The translations under genes were made by a program, and so were the position numbers. Shown in pieces: positions 1 through 9,317 of a stretch of DNA of 64,000 bases. The stretch's first letter is position 1; each line of letters opens with the position of its first letter. The stretch covers positions 248,001 to 312,000 of the forward strand of contig NZ_JACHEM010000004.1 of assembly GCF_014207445.1 (NCBI RefSeq), written 5' to 3'. Below the pieces are notes generated by a model. It searched no databases and had not been told where the DNA came from. It saw nothing but the letters and a program-made list of their open reading frames with translations. This stretch comes from Streptomyces candidus (GTDB lineage: Bacteria > Actinomycetota > Actinomycetes > Streptomycetales > Streptomycetaceae).

Positions 1-470
1 GTGGAGCCGCCGTTGGTGAACTTCACCGTGAAGCTGTAGCTGTAGGTCTGCGAGGAGCTCGGGTTCGTGGCGGTGATGCTGGCGACGATGCCGCGCGACG
101 GGTCGTACTTGCACCCCGAGATGCGCAGGTCGCGCGAGCCCCGGTTGCTGCCGCCGACGCCCGGCACGGAGCCGCCGGTGCTGGTGGAGGAACTGGAGCT
201 GTCGGTGCCGCCGGACGACGTGGAGGAGCCGAAGCCGCCGGTGGACGAGGTGGAGTCGCCGCCGCTGCTGGAGCTGCTGCCGTCGGAGCCGCCCGTGGAC
301 GCCTGGTAGCCGCCGTCCGACGAACTGGAGCCGCTGTCGCTGCCGCCGCTGCTGGACGAGCTGGAACTGCTGCTGCCGCTGCAACTGCCCCCGTTCGAGC
401 CCCGTGCGCCCGTGAGAGCGAACACGACGACACCGCAGACGGCCACCGCGCGGACATGGCGAAGCTTCAT
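1..470 (-). CDS. Secreted Ser/Gly-rich protein, C-terminus beyond the window
   Basis: About 156 residues are visible from an ATG at 470, preceded by a GGGGG Shine-Dalgarno about 8 nt upstream. Residues 1-24 form a signal peptide (basic start, then hydrophobic VAVCGVVVFALTGA). A low-complexity Ser/Gly/Asp/Thr tract follows to about residue 105, probably an extended exported linker. After it comes a beta-rich stretch with a single Cys (RISGCKY) and Tyr/Ser/Thr alternation typical of small extracellular sandwich domains. No clean lipobox is visible, so I infer secretion, not lipid anchoring. No function is recognised. The gene is read away from the membrane protein at 664. Confidence 0.75.
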   Translation of the reverse strand, partial: MKLRHVRAVAVCGVVVFALTGARGSNGGSCSGSSSSSSSSSGGSDSGSSSSDGGYQASTGGSDGSSSSSGGDSTSSTGGFGSSTSSGGTDSSSSSTSTGGSVPGVGGSNRGSRDLRISGCKYDPSRGIVASITATNPSSSQTYSYSFTVKFTNGGS

Positions 471-663
471 GCTTCCAACCCCCGTTGTTTTGAAGCGTTT
501 GGACGCGACTCGCTAGGAGTCGACCGATATAAAGTCCCCGTAAGGACGTGTGCATGACACCTTAGCAGCGGCTGTCGCGTGGCACGTCCGGAACCCCGGG
601 CGTACCGTCGAAGCCCTGAGACCTGGACACAAACCCGACAGAACCTCACACGAGGGGTGCGAG
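471..663. promoter_or_regulatory. Divergent promoter region with palindrome
   Basis: This space between divergent genes holds a perfect inverted repeat, CGACTC-GCTAG-GAGTCG (506-522), and just after it the AT-rich run GATATAAAG (TATAAA 528-533), the only AT-rich patch nearby. It may contain the promoters of both flanking genes and an operator. Which strand the TATAAA serves cannot be decided by eye. Confidence 0.4.
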
Positions 664-1494
664 ATGGTCAGGAATGTTCTCGGTTCGATCCTCGGTCTCG
701 CCGGAGCCACGGCCGCCGTCTGGAGCCCGTTCCGAGCCTGGTACGACGGGCGTCACGGGCGTGACTACCGCGTTGCAGATCTCTTCAACGGGGTCACAGA
801 CGCCAAGGCCGAGCTGGCCGGTTCCCTGCTGCTGCCGTTCCTTTTCGCGGCCCTGGTCACGCTGGCCGCGGTTCTGCTGCGGTCGCGGTTGCTGATGGGC
901 CTGGCGGGGCTCGTGGTGCTCGGCTTCACCGTCCTCTGGATGGTCCGCCAGGGTCAGGCGGCATCCGGCCTGGCGCTGCAGGCAGACGGATCGGGGCTGG
1001 GCTGGGGGGTCGGGTATGCGGTGGCGGGCGGGATCGCGCTGCTGCTGGCGTCCGCGCTGATGACCGGCCGCCGGCCGAAGCGGCGAACCGCCAGGACCCG
1101 GCCGCACGTCGAGGACAGGCCGTACGACGAGGGCGGACCGTACGTCGAGGACGGGCCGTACGTCGAGGACGGGCCGTACGAGGGCAGGCCCCCCGCCGGG
1201 GCGAGTCCGCACGACGGGGCACGGCCCTACGACGAGGGCGCGCCGTACGGGGGGAGCAAGTCCCACGGCGAGAGCAGGTCCTACGACGAGGCGGGCTCGT
1301 ACGACGAGAACCGGCCGTACGAAGAGAACCGGCCGTACGAAGAGGGCCGCCCGTACGAAGAGGGCAGGCCCTACGACGAACGCCGGCCCCCCGGCGAGAG
1401 CAACCCGTACGGCGCACCGGGCGCCACCTACGAGTCCGGACCGCAGCAGCGGGGAACGTGGCCGCCGAGGGACGACACGCGCCCCTTCCAGTGA
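664..1494 (+). CDS. Membrane protein with acidic PYDE/PYVED-repeat tail
   Basis: A 276-residue protein. The ATG at 664 is preferred over an in-frame ATG at 550 because a GAGGGG site lies about 9 nt upstream and the protein then starts at a membrane segment. The first half has four hydrophobic segments: about residues 3-20, two between about 50 and 95, and one around 115-135. From about residue 142 it becomes a hydrophilic tail of imperfect repeats (PYDEG, PYVEDGPY, PYEEGRPY, PYEENRPY), Pro/Tyr/Glu-rich and probably disordered in the cytoplasm. No enzyme motif is visible. It converges on the kinase gene at 1564. Confidence 0.7.
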   Translation: MVRNVLGSILGLAGATAAVWSPFRAWYDGRHGRDYRVADLFNGVTDAKAELAGSLLLPFLFAALVTLAAVLLRSRLLMGLAGLVVLGFTVLWMVRQGQAASGLALQADGSGLGWGVGYAVAGGIALLLASALMTGRRPKRRTARTRPHVEDRPYDEGGPYVEDGPYVEDGPYEGRPPAGASPHDGARPYDEGAPYGGSKSHGESRSYDEAGSYDENRPYEENRPYEEGRPYEEGRPYDERRPPGESNPYGAPGATYESGPQQRGTWPPRDDTRPFQ

Positions 1495-1563
1495 GCGGGC
1501 AGGGCACGGAAGAGCCGTCGGCGGCTGCCTCGCCGCTGCGGGCCTCGTCCGCCCCCACCCCGC

Positions 1564-3996
1564 TTACCGGGTCGACCGCCCCGTGGCCGTCCCCTTGACC
1601 GCGTCCAGGGCGTACACGCACCTGTCCTTGCTGCACGCGTACACGATGCCCGCCTCCGCCACGGGCGAGCCCGTGATCTCGCCGCCCGTCTTGAGCTTCC
1701 AGCGCAGCTGACCGCCCACGGCGTCCACCGTGTAGAGACAGTGGTCGGCGGAGCCGAAGTGGACACGGCCGTCGGCGACCACCGGTGCGCCCACCACCTC
1801 GCCGCCGGCCGCGAACCGCCACTTCGGCGTTCCCGTCACCGCGTCCAGCGTGTAGAGCGCGCTTCCGCTGCCGACGTGGACGTGTCCGCCGGTCACCAGG
1901 ACCGGTTCGATGGACTGGCGGGACTCGGTGGCGATGCGCCAGCGGTCCTTGCCGGTGGAGGCGTCCAGGGCGTACACCGTGCCGAGGTAGTCGGCGAGGT
2001 AGACACCGCCGCCGGTGACGGCGGGGCCCGGTGCGAAGGCCGGTGCGCAGAGGAAGACCGCCGGGGCCTCGAAATGCCAGCGGACGTGCCCCGACTCCCG
2101 GTCGACGGCGAGCACCCGCGTCCCGGCCGAGACGTACACGTATCCGTCGTCCGCCGACGTCACGCGGACCGGCACGCCTCCGCAGGACGCGGCGTCGCCG
2201 ATCGGGTACGACCAACGCTCCCTTCCGGAACGGGAGTCGAGCGCACGCAGGCGTGCGTCCTGCCAGACGTACACCGTGTCCCCGTGGAGGTCGGGGCCCG
2301 CCTCCGGCGTCTCGAAGTCGGTCTGCGCGCCGGTGATCTCCCACAGTTTCTGCCCGTTGGACGCCTCCCACGCCTGCACTCCGCCGCCGCGCGTGCCGGT
2401 GACGACCGTGCCGCGGGCCGCCTTGAGCGAGTACACCCAGGCGTCCGTCTGCAGCCGCCACCGCTCGGCGCCGTCCGAGGCGTCGAGCGCGTACAGGGTC
2501 GGCCCGTCGGAGGCGTGGATGCGGCCGCCGGAAACCGCCATCGCCCACGCCACGTCACGCGTCTTGAACTGCCGGCGGCCCGATGCCACATCCAGCGCGT
2601 GCACCTCGAAGGAGGTGACGTAGACGAGGTCGTCGGCGACCTGCGGGGTGCCCCACACGTCGTTCGACATCCGGAACCGCCACGGCCGCCATCCGGCGGG
2701 CGCGGGGCTCTCGGCGGGAACCGGGCCCCCGCCGCCGTGCGCGGGTCCGTGCGCCGGTGCCGGTACGCCGTTCAGCGCACCGTCAGGCGCACCCCCGCCG
2801 CCCGGTGGGCGCACCCAGCCCGTCGCGGGGCCGGCGGCCTCGGCGAGGGCGGCCGCCGCAGCGGCGCCGTGCCCGTCGGCCACCCGGGGCCCCGGCCCGA
2901 TCGGCACCTTGGCCCCGGCGAGCCGTACCGGCCCGTCCGCGTACGAGGGCGGCGGAGGGGCCTGTCCCGTACGCGGGTCCGCGCCCCAGTCGCGGCCGCC
3001 GCCGCGCGGCGGCGGCGGATACGGCGGCGGGCTCTGCGGGCGGGGCGGCGACGGCTCCCGCCGGGGCGCAGCGACGACGGGGGCGACGGGCGGCGCGGTC
3101 CGGCCGCCGCCCCTGCGCTGCTCGATCATGGCCGTCGCGCGCGGGGGCAGCCACGCCGAAGCGGTGCCGCTGTCGTCTTCGCCGGAGGAGAACAGGTGCG
3201 GGGCCAGCTGTGCCTGGAGGTCGGCGGGACTGGGGCGCAGGGCCGCCTCCATGCCCATGCAGGACTCGATCAGCGGGCGCAGCTCGTCGGGGAGACCGTC
3301 CAGGTCAGGGCCTTCGCGGAGCAGCATGAAGACGGTCTCCACGGGGTTCGCCCCGTGGAAGGGGGCGTGCCCGGTCGCGGCGAAGACGAGGGTCGAACCG
3401 AGCGAGAAGATGTCGCTGGCACCGGTGACGCTGCGCGAGTCGCGTGCCTGCTCGGGCGACATGTAGGCGGGCGTGCCGACGGCGACGTTCGTCATGGTCA
3501 GGCGGGTGTTGGAGACGCCCGACGCGATGCCGAAGTCGATGACGCGCGGCCCGTCCTCGACGACGAGGACGTTGGAGGGCTTGAGGTCGCGGTGGACCAG
3601 GCCCGCCCCGTGGATGGACTGCAGCGCCTCGGCGATGCCGGCGGCCAACCAGCGCACCGCGTTCGCGGGCATCGGCCCGCACTCGTTCACTATTTCTTCG
3701 AGGGAGGGCGCGGGGACGTAGGCGGTGGCCAGCCAGGGCACCGCGGCACGCGGGTCGGCGTCGACGACGGCCGCCGTGTAGAAGCCGGAGACCGCGCGGG
3801 CCGCCTCGACCTCCCGTGTGAAGCGGACCCGGAACAACTGGTCCTCGGCGAGTTCCGTCCGTACGGTCTTGATCGCCACCCGGCGCCCGGACGCGGACCG
3901 CGCCAGATAGACGAGCCCCATCCCGCCGGCTCCGAGCCGTCCCAGGACCTCGAACGGGCCGATCCGCCGCGGATCGTGCTGCGTCAGCTGCTCCAC
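1564..3996 (-). CDS. afsK: AfsK-like Ser/Thr protein kinase with beta-propeller sensor domain
   Basis: An 810-residue eukaryotic-type kinase. Residues 13-275 carry all catalytic motifs: glycine loop LGAGGMG (21-27), VAIK lysine (43), HRDLKPSN (135), DFG (154) and the [10 protein letters not shown] activation segment. A Pro/Ala/Gly-rich linker follows (about 280-430). The C-terminal 370 residues form repeated YALDASTG / YTLDAVGG blades of a PQQ-like beta-propeller. This layout and the near-exact N-terminus ([20 protein letters not shown]) match AfsK, which phosphorylates AfsR to control secondary metabolism; AfsK is loosely membrane-associated. GTG 3996 is chosen for its GGAGG site and the family N-terminus; GTG 4020 is an alternative. 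Confidence 0.82.
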   Translation of the reverse strand: MEQLTQHDPRRIGPFEVLGRLGAGGMGLVYLARSASGRRVAIKTVRTELAEDQLFRVRFTREVEAARAVSGFYTAAVVDADPRAAVPWLATAYVPAPSLEEIVNECGPMPANAVRWLAAGIAEALQSIHGAGLVHRDLKPSNVLVVEDGPRVIDFGIASGVSNTRLTMTNVAVGTPAYMSPEQARDSRSVTGASDIFSLGSTLVFAATGHAPFHGANPVETVFMLLREGPDLDGLPDELRPLIESCMGMEAALRPSPADLQAQLAPHLFSSGEDDSGTASAWLPPRATAMIEQRRGGGRTAPPVAPVVAAPRREPSPPRPQSPPPYPPPPRGGGRDWGADPRTGQAPPPPSYADGPVRLAGAKVPIGPGPRVADGHGAAAAAALAEAAGPATGWVRPPGGGGAPDGALNGVPAPAHGPAHGGGGPVPAESPAPAGWRPWRFRMSNDVWGTPQVADDLVYVTSFEVHALDVASGRRQFKTRDVAWAMAVSGGRIHASDGPTLYALDASDGAERWRLQTDAWVYSLKAARGTVVTGTRGGGVQAWEASNGQKLWEITGAQTDFETPEAGPDLHGDTVYVWQDARLRALDSRSGRERWSYPIGDAASCGGVPVRVTSADDGYVYVSAGTRVLAVDRESGHVRWHFEAPAVFLCAPAFAPGPAVTGGGVYLADYLGTVYALDASTGKDRWRIATESRQSIEPVLVTGGHVHVGSGSALYTLDAVTGTPKWRFAAGGEVVGAPVVADGRVHFGSADHCLYTVDAVGGQLRWKLKTGGEITGSPVAEAGIVYACSKDRCVYALDAVKGTATGRSTR

Positions 3997-4167
3997 TTGC
4001 CCTGCCACCTCCCCGTACACAGGCCGCGTCGCACAGCCCTGTGCAGCGTCTCACCGCTGGGCACCCCCAGCGGTGCGCTCCCCCCTGATTCTTGCGGTCT
4101 CCCGGCTCGGTGGCTAACCCGGGGCCAATATCTGGCGTTTCCCCCCATTCCCACGCTTCCGTGCCAT

Positions 4168-5112
4168 TTACGGCTTCGACTCCTCCGGCACGCCCCCGCC
4201 CGGTCCCTCCCCTTCCTCCGGACGCCTGCCCGGCGCCGTTCCCGGTTCCTCGGGATCCCCGACGGACGCCGCTCCCGCTTCCCCCCGGTCCGCGTCGGCC
4301 CCCGCTTCCGGTTCCGCCATGACGGCGAAGACCGCGCCCTGGTCGTCGACGACGACCGCCATCCGTCCGTACGGGGTGTCGAACGGCGGCCGGCCGATCC
4401 GCCCGCCCAGCCGCTGGACCTTCGCCACCGCCTCGTCGCAGTCCTCCACCAGGAAGTACGAGAGGTAGTGCGCGGGCAGCTCGGCCGGGAGGTCCCGGGA
4501 GATGACGGCCCGGCCGCCGACCGCGGTCTCGTCCCCCGGCTCGGTCCCGGCCGGCGACCAGACCCGGAAGTCCTCCCCGGACTCCTCGGGCAGGTCGTAC
4601 GTGCCGAACCCGAAGACCGCGTCGTAGAAGGCGTCGACGCGCTCCTTGTCCTCCGCGCGCACGTGCGCCTCGGTCCAGCAGAAGCAACCCGGCGCGGCCC
4701 TCCTGCCGAAGCCGGGGTGGCTGTCGGCCTGCCAGACCCCGAAAACCGCCCCGCCGGGGTCGGCGATCTGCGCCATCGTGCCGTACGGGCCGACCTGCAT
4801 GGCGTCCGTGACGATCTGTCCGCCCGCCTCGCGTGCCCGACGGACGAGCGCCGCCGCGTCAGGGGTGGCCAGGTAGACGCCCCAGGCGGTGGGCATCCTG
4901 CCGTCGGCCTTGGCGGCGAGGGCCGCGACGCACGCCCGGTCGTCACCCGCGCCCGTGTACGCCTGCGTGTAGTAGCCGTACTCCTTGTCGGCGCCGTCGT
5001 CGAAGGTCCATCCGAAGAGGGCACCGTAGAACCGCTTGCCCGCCTGGACGTCGGGGAGGCTCGCGTCGATCCAGCAGGGCACGCCTTCTGCGTATTCTCC
5101 GCTTGCGGTCAT
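4168..5112 (-). CDS. Two-domain VOC (glyoxalase-fold) protein
   Basis: A 314-residue protein with two tandem vicinal-oxygen-chelate modules. The first (about 5-125) contains CWIDASLPDV and RFYGALFGWTF. The second (about 135-265) contains FCWTEAHVRAEDKERVDAFY and LVEDCDEAV. This is the usual repeat organisation of actinobacterial antibiotic-binding or lyase-like VOC proteins. A charged Glu/Gly/Pro tail of about 45 residues ends the protein. ATG 5112 is chosen because GGAGG lies 8 nt upstream; an in-frame ATG at 5172 has no ribosome site. It sits behind the divergent TetR gene. The substrate is unknown. Confidence 0.8.
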   Translation of the reverse strand: MTASGEYAEGVPCWIDASLPDVQAGKRFYGALFGWTFDDGADKEYGYYTQAYTGAGDDRACVAALAAKADGRMPTAWGVYLATPDAAALVRRAREAGGQIVTDAMQVGPYGTMAQIADPGGAVFGVWQADSHPGFGRRAAPGCFCWTEAHVRAEDKERVDAFYDAVFGFGTYDLPEESGEDFRVWSPAGTEPGDETAVGGRAVISRDLPAELPAHYLSYFLVEDCDEAVAKVQRLGGRIGRPPFDTPYGRMAVVVDDQGAVFAVMAEPEAGADADRGEAGAASVGDPEEPGTAPGRRPEEGEGPGGGVPEESKP

Positions 5113-5365
5113 GGACCGATCCTCCACACTCCCGGGCATCCCCGCTCGGAGATATCCACCGATGTTGTCCACAGGCTGTTGATAACACTATTGGGGTACG
5201 GCTTCCGATGCCGCCTCACATACCGCCATCCGGTAGCACAGCCCCCGGGCCGCCTCCCGCGCCCGCCCGCACCCCCGCCCACCGCTCACAACCGGCCGCC
5301 CGCCACGCCAACTCTGGCCGGAAACCCATTTGCACTCGTCGAATCGCGCTCCGATCACCCCTCGG

Positions 5366-5371
5366 TAAGCT
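5366..5371 (+). promoter_or_regulatory. Leaderless -10 box of the TetR gene
   Basis: TAAGCT lies exactly 6 nt before the ATG at 5378 and no Shine-Dalgarno is present. This is the layout of a leaderless Streptomyces promoter whose transcript starts at the initiation codon. Confidence 0.5.
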
Positions 5372-5377
5372 GACGGC

Positions 5378-6025
5378 ATGACAGGACAAGTACGCACCGT
5401 CGACGGCCGCGTGGCCGGTCGACGCGGTCAGGCGACGCGGCAGAAGCTGCTCGACTGCCTCAGCGAAATGCTCAGCTCGTCCCCCTACCGGGACGTCAAA
5501 GTCATCGACGTGGCCCGCAAGGCCGGAACTTCGCCGGCGACCTTCTACCAGTACTTCCCCGACGTCGAGGGCGCCGTCCTCGACATCGCGGAGGAAATGG
5601 CCAAGGAAGGTGCGGGGTTGACCGACCTGGTCGCCGGCCGTTCCTGGGTCGGCAAGGCGGGGTGGGCCACCTCCGAGGAACTGGTGGACGGCTTCCTCGA
5701 CTTCTGGCGCAGACACGACGCGATCCTGCGGGTCGTCGACCTCGGGGCGGCGGAGGGCGACAAGCGGTTCTACAAGATCCGCATGAGGATCCTGAACTCC
5801 GTCACCAACTCCCTTACGGACTCCGTGAAGGAGCTCCAGGCGAAGGGCAAGGTGGACAAGGACATCAGCCCGGCGGCGATGGCCGGTTCACTGGTCGCGA
5901 TGCTCGCGGCCGTGGCCTCGCACCAGAAGGGCTTCACCACCTGGGGCGTCAAGCAGTCCGAACTGCGTCCAAACCTTGCTCAGTTGGTACACCTGGGCAT
6001 TACCGGCAAGAAGCCCACCAAGTAG
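5378..6025 (+). CDS. TetR-family transcriptional regulator
   Basis: A 215-residue regulator. The N-terminal TetR helix-turn-helix is clear: TRQKLLDCLSEMLSSSPYRDVKVIDVARKAGTS (about 22-54), then PATFYQYFPDVEGAV. The C-terminal domain (about 75-205) is helical and is the ligand-binding/dimer part. The protein lies close to afsK, divergent from the VOC gene, and probably controls itself and perhaps that neighbour. Its start is leaderless (TAAGCT 6 nt upstream). A strong hairpin follows the gene. The effector is unknown. Confidence 0.88.
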   Translation: MTGQVRTVDGRVAGRRGQATRQKLLDCLSEMLSSSPYRDVKVIDVARKAGTSPATFYQYFPDVEGAVLDIAEEMAKEGAGLTDLVAGRSWVGKAGWATSEELVDGFLDFWRRHDAILRVVDLGAAEGDKRFYKIRMRILNSVTNSLTDSVKELQAKGKVDKDISPAAMAGSLVAMLAAVASHQKGFTTWGVKQSELRPNLAQLVHLGITGKKPTK

Positions 6026-6062
6026 TACCCGTACCGGACGAACCCCCACGAAGTCCTGTCAC

Positions 6063-6098
6063 CCGATGGCGGATCACACCCCTGTGGTCCGCCATCGG
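6063..6098 (+). terminator. Terminator hairpin after the TetR gene
   Basis: A near-perfect 15-bp stem with one U-G wobble (CCGATGGCGGAUCAC pairing with GUGGUCCGCCAUCGG) and a 6-nt loop begins 38 nt after the stop codon. No U-tract follows, as is normal in Streptomyces. Confidence 0.75.
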
Positions 6099-6694
6099 CG
6101 TTCCCGGGGGCGGAGTACCAGGAAGGCACGGGAGTGCGGTGGCTCTCCAGTCGGCATCGACGTCCACCGAAGGCGTCCCGGCCGTCGCCCGACGGCGCGT
6201 CATGCATTGACGCGACCAGCGCAACGCGCATACCGGAAAGCTGTGTTGGGCCGCCTGCTGCGGAACGGCGAACCTCCGTGAACACGGACGGCGGCGGCCT
6301 CTCCGCCCGCCGCCCGAGATGCGCGGACTGTTCGTTCTCGTCGAAGCGGTCAGGCAACTGCGGGGCCAGGCGGGTGAGGGTCAGGTCCGCAAGGCGGGGG
6401 CGCCTGCCGGGGATCGCCCTCGCCTCGGGCACCGGCGGCTGGTTCTGCTCGTCGGCGACGGTACTGCCGGGCCGCTGAGCACGCGAATCGTTCACCGCTG
6501 GACGCGCCGCGCACAGTGGTGCAGCAGCGCAGACTCCGCGCCCAGGAGGCGGTGCGCATCCACTGCTCGACGCCATGTGCACGCCGGCCGGCGCTGCGCG
6601 TGCCACGTGCAGGCAGTCCGGCGGACATGGACCTTGCACGAGGGCATCCGGCCCGTCGCGCCCGTCGCTCGCGCCCTGACGGCACAATCGCCCC
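6099..6694. other. Non-coding or decayed spacer
   Basis: About 600 bp with no gene I can support. Open frames exist on both strands, but they lack ribosome sites and recognisable domains. The last bases contain ACAAT 6 nt before the ATG at 6695, a possible leaderless -10 for the next gene. Confidence 0.5.
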
Positions 6695-7372
6695 ATGAAG
6701 AACGCCGACGAAACCTCCCGCGACTTCCGTGCCCTGCTCCACTCCCTCCGCGTCTGGGACGGCGTCCACCTCCCGGTTTTCGACCCGCAGACCGCCCCCG
6801 CGAGCCCACTCCCCCTGTTCCGCGCCTGGCTCCGCGAAGCCGCCGAGGCAGGCCAGCCGGAACCCCACACGATGAGCCTCGCCACCGCCGACGCGGACGG
6901 TCGCCCCTCCGTCCGTACGGTCATGCTCCACGACGCCGACGACGACGGCTGGCACTTCGGTACCCATGCCACCAGCCGCAAGGGCCGCGAGCTCGCCGCC
7001 CGCCCGGACGCCGCGCTCGGCTTCTACTGGCAGGCCCTGGGCCGCCAGGTCCGCATCGAGGGGCAGGTCAGCTCCGGCACCCCGGAGGCCACCGCAGCGG
7101 ACCTGCACGCCCGCTCGACGGGCGCGCTGGCCGCCGCCCTCACCGGCCGCATGAGCGAAGTCCTGTCCTCACGGGCGGAATTGGCCTCCGCTTCGCAGGC
7201 TGCCTGGTCCCGCGCGCAGGCCGAACCGACCGCGACCGCCCCGACCTGGACGCTGTACGCCCTGGCGGCCACGGAGGTCGAGTTCTTCCAGGGCGACGGG
7301 AAGCGGCAGCACGTACGGCTGCGCTACCGGCGCGAAGGCGGGTCGTGGGTACGCGAGTTGCTGTGGCCATGA
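6695..7372 (+). CDS. Pyridoxamine-phosphate-oxidase-fold FMN protein
   Basis: A 225-residue protein with the split-barrel flavin fold. PLPLFRAWLREAAEAGQPEPHTMSLA and GRPSVRTVMLHDADDDGWHF match the FMN-binding N-terminal half, followed by THATSRKGRELAARPDAALGFYW and a PdxH-like C-terminus (EVEFFQGDGKRQHVRLRYRR). It is a paralogue of the true pdxH at 32510 and lacks several of its residues, so its substrate is probably different. No Shine-Dalgarno is seen; a weak CACAAT box 6 nt before the ATG suggests leaderless expression. Confidence 0.82.
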   Translation: MKNADETSRDFRALLHSLRVWDGVHLPVFDPQTAPASPLPLFRAWLREAAEAGQPEPHTMSLATADADGRPSVRTVMLHDADDDGWHFGTHATSRKGRELAARPDAALGFYWQALGRQVRIEGQVSSGTPEATAADLHARSTGALAAALTGRMSEVLSSRAELASASQAAWSRAQAEPTATAPTWTLYALAATEVEFFQGDGKRQHVRLRYRREGGSWVRELLWP

Positions 7373-7895
7373 GCATCACCGGCCGGGACGGCGCTCGGCC
7401 CGCGCAACCGGAACCGGCACCGCGCACTCCGGCGGGGCCCCCTCGTCCGCGGCACCGCGTACTCCGGCGGGGCCCCCTCGTCCGGACCCCGAACCACCCC
7501 CTCGCCCGTCCGGAACGCCACCTCCAGCTCCGCCCCCATCCGCAGTTCGCCCGCCGTGCTGCCGACGATCTCCGTCATCATTCACGAAACCAGTCCGATC
7601 GCGGCGTACCGGGACCAGGCCTGCCAGGACCTCGCGAGCAGCGCGACGACGGAGAGCAGCGCCGACGCCGCGTTCTGCCCCCGCTCGGCCCAGTCGTGGA
7701 CAGCGCACCTCTGCATGCGTCCCTCGCTCCGAAGAGGCCTGCCTGACGGTGCGTCAGTAGCGCTCACGCGGTAGCCGTACGCAAGAGGCGCACCCCCGCC
7801 CGTATGCCCCACATCGGCGCTACGTGATCGATTCGCAACCGATTCCCCCCTCGCCCGAGACCCATCGCGCGACAGCGCGGATACGCTCACCACCC
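7373..7895. other. Intergenic region with duplicated segment and palindrome
   Basis: No convincing intact gene. It contains a 35-bp tandem duplication (7415-7484) and the palindrome CTGACG-GTG-CGTCAG (7743-7757), a possible TetR-type operator. On the minus strand around 7500-7581 a frame begins MMTEIVGSTAGELRMGAELE and resembles the end of a DUF35-type OB-fold protein, but the match is too weak to annotate. Confidence 0.4.
7415..7484. repeat. 35-bp tandem duplication
   Basis: Two adjacent 35-nt copies (7415-7449 and 7450-7484) beginning CGGCACCGCG, differing at one base. They lie in non-coding DNA just after the oxidase-fold gene and look like a recent slippage or duplication event. Confidence 0.85.
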
Positions 7896-9098
7896 ATGCC
7901 CCCCAACGCCCCCCGCCCCTCGGCCGCTTCCGCGATCACCACCACGAACGACCGTCCCGTGTACGTCATCGGCGGCGGACCGGGCGGCCTGGCGACAGCG
8001 GCGGCACTCCGCACCCGTGGCGTACGGGCCGTCGTGCTGGAGAAGTCGGACCAGGTGGGCGCCTCCTGGCGGAACCACTACGACTGCCTCCAGCTGCACA
8101 CCACCCGGACGCTCTCCGCCCTGCCGGGGCTCAGGATGCCGCGGTCGTTCGGGCGCTGGGTCTCGCGCGACAACGTGGTCCGCTACCTGGAGAAGTACGT
8201 CGAGCACCACGAGCTGGAGATCGTCACGGGTGTCGAGGTGGCCCGCGTCGACCCGGCCGCCGACGGCACCGGCTGGGTGCTGCACGCGAGCGGCGGGCGC
8301 GAGCTGACCGGGGCCGCGGTCGTCGTCGCCACCGGCTACAACCACACGCCCCACCTGCCCGGGTGGCCCGGCCGCAGCGCCTACCCGGGCGAGCTGATCC
8401 ACGCCGCCGCCTACCGCGACCCCACCCCCTACCGGGGCAAGGACGTGTTGGTCGTCGGGACGGGCAACACGGGTACGGACATCGCCGTCGACCTTGCCAA
8501 GGGCGGGGCGTCCCGGGTGCGCCTGGCCGTCCGCACCCCTCCCTACGTTCTGCGCCGCACCACGGCGGGCTGGCCCGCCCAGCGCACCGCCGTCCTGGTG
8601 CGCCACCTCCCGGCCGGCCTGGTGGACCGGATCGGTGACGTGCTGGTTCGCGTCTCCGTCCCCGACCTCTCCGCCCACGGGCTCCCCCGCGCCACCGGGG
8701 GTGTCTACACCCGGGTCCACGAGGGCGCGATCCCCGTCCAGGACGTGGGGATCGTCGCGGCGGTCCGCGCGGGCAAGGTCGAGCCCGTCGCCGCGCTCAC
8801 CTCCTTCGACCCCGCGACCGGTGAGGCGGTCCTCAGCGACGGCACCCGTCTCGCCCCGGAAGCCGTGGTCGCCGCCACCGGCTACCGCCGGGCGCTGGAG
8901 GGCCTGGTCGGCCACCTCGGCGTCCTGGACGCCCGGGGCCGCCCCACCGTCCACGGCGCCCGCACCGCCCCCGGGGCTCCGGGCCTCCACTTCACCGGCT
9001 TCACCAACCCGATCTCCGGCATGCTCCGCGAAATGGCCCGCGACGCGGACCGCATCGCCCGGACCGTGGAACGAAGCCGCACGCGCGCCCGCACCTAG
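7896..9098 (+). CDS. Flavin-dependent monooxygenase / NAD(P)-binding oxidoreductase
   Basis: A 400-residue two-dinucleotide-fold enzyme of the flavin-containing monooxygenase group. The FAD Rossmann motif is YVIGGGPGGLATA (about 23-35). The second, NADPH, motif is VLVVGTGNTGTDIAVDLA (about 185-202). ATGY signatures occur before each fold (VVATGYNHTP, VAATGYRRAL). ATG 7896 places the FAD motif at the usual distance; an upstream in-frame ATG at 7824 would add a Pro-rich extension. It probably hydroxylates or N/S-oxidises a small molecule. A strict FMO fingerprint (FxGxxxHxxxF) is not evident. Confidence 0.85.
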   Translation: MPPNAPRPSAASAITTTNDRPVYVIGGGPGGLATAAALRTRGVRAVVLEKSDQVGASWRNHYDCLQLHTTRTLSALPGLRMPRSFGRWVSRDNVVRYLEKYVEHHELEIVTGVEVARVDPAADGTGWVLHASGGRELTGAAVVVATGYNHTPHLPGWPGRSAYPGELIHAAAYRDPTPYRGKDVLVVGTGNTGTDIAVDLAKGGASRVRLAVRTPPYVLRRTTAGWPAQRTAVLVRHLPAGLVDRIGDVLVRVSVPDLSAHGLPRATGGVYTRVHEGAIPVQDVGIVAAVRAGKVEPVAALTSFDPATGEAVLSDGTRLAPEAVVAATGYRRALEGLVGHLGVLDARGRPTVHGARTAPGAPGLHFTGFTNPISGMLREMARDADRIARTVERSRTRART

Positions 9099-9317
9099 AA
9101 CCCGCCCGCCACGACCCCCGACCGGCATCCCGCCCGGCGACCCCGACCAAAACCCATGCGCCCGGGCCGCATTCCCGGCCTCGCGGCGGGACGCACTCCA
9201 CACAACGGTCGCCGCAAGCGAAACCATGCCTCCCACCCCGTTCCTGACGGACCGTCATTTCGGTCACCTGCTCTTCCACCGGGCAGATTCGCCACCCTCG
9301 GCAGGTAAGGACACCCC

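Noticed and set aside
1741..5373. Plus-strand open frame of about 1,200 codons
   Set aside because: It is the mirror of the afsK and VOC genes, full of Arg/Gly/Asp runs with no domain; third-position GC supports the minus strand.
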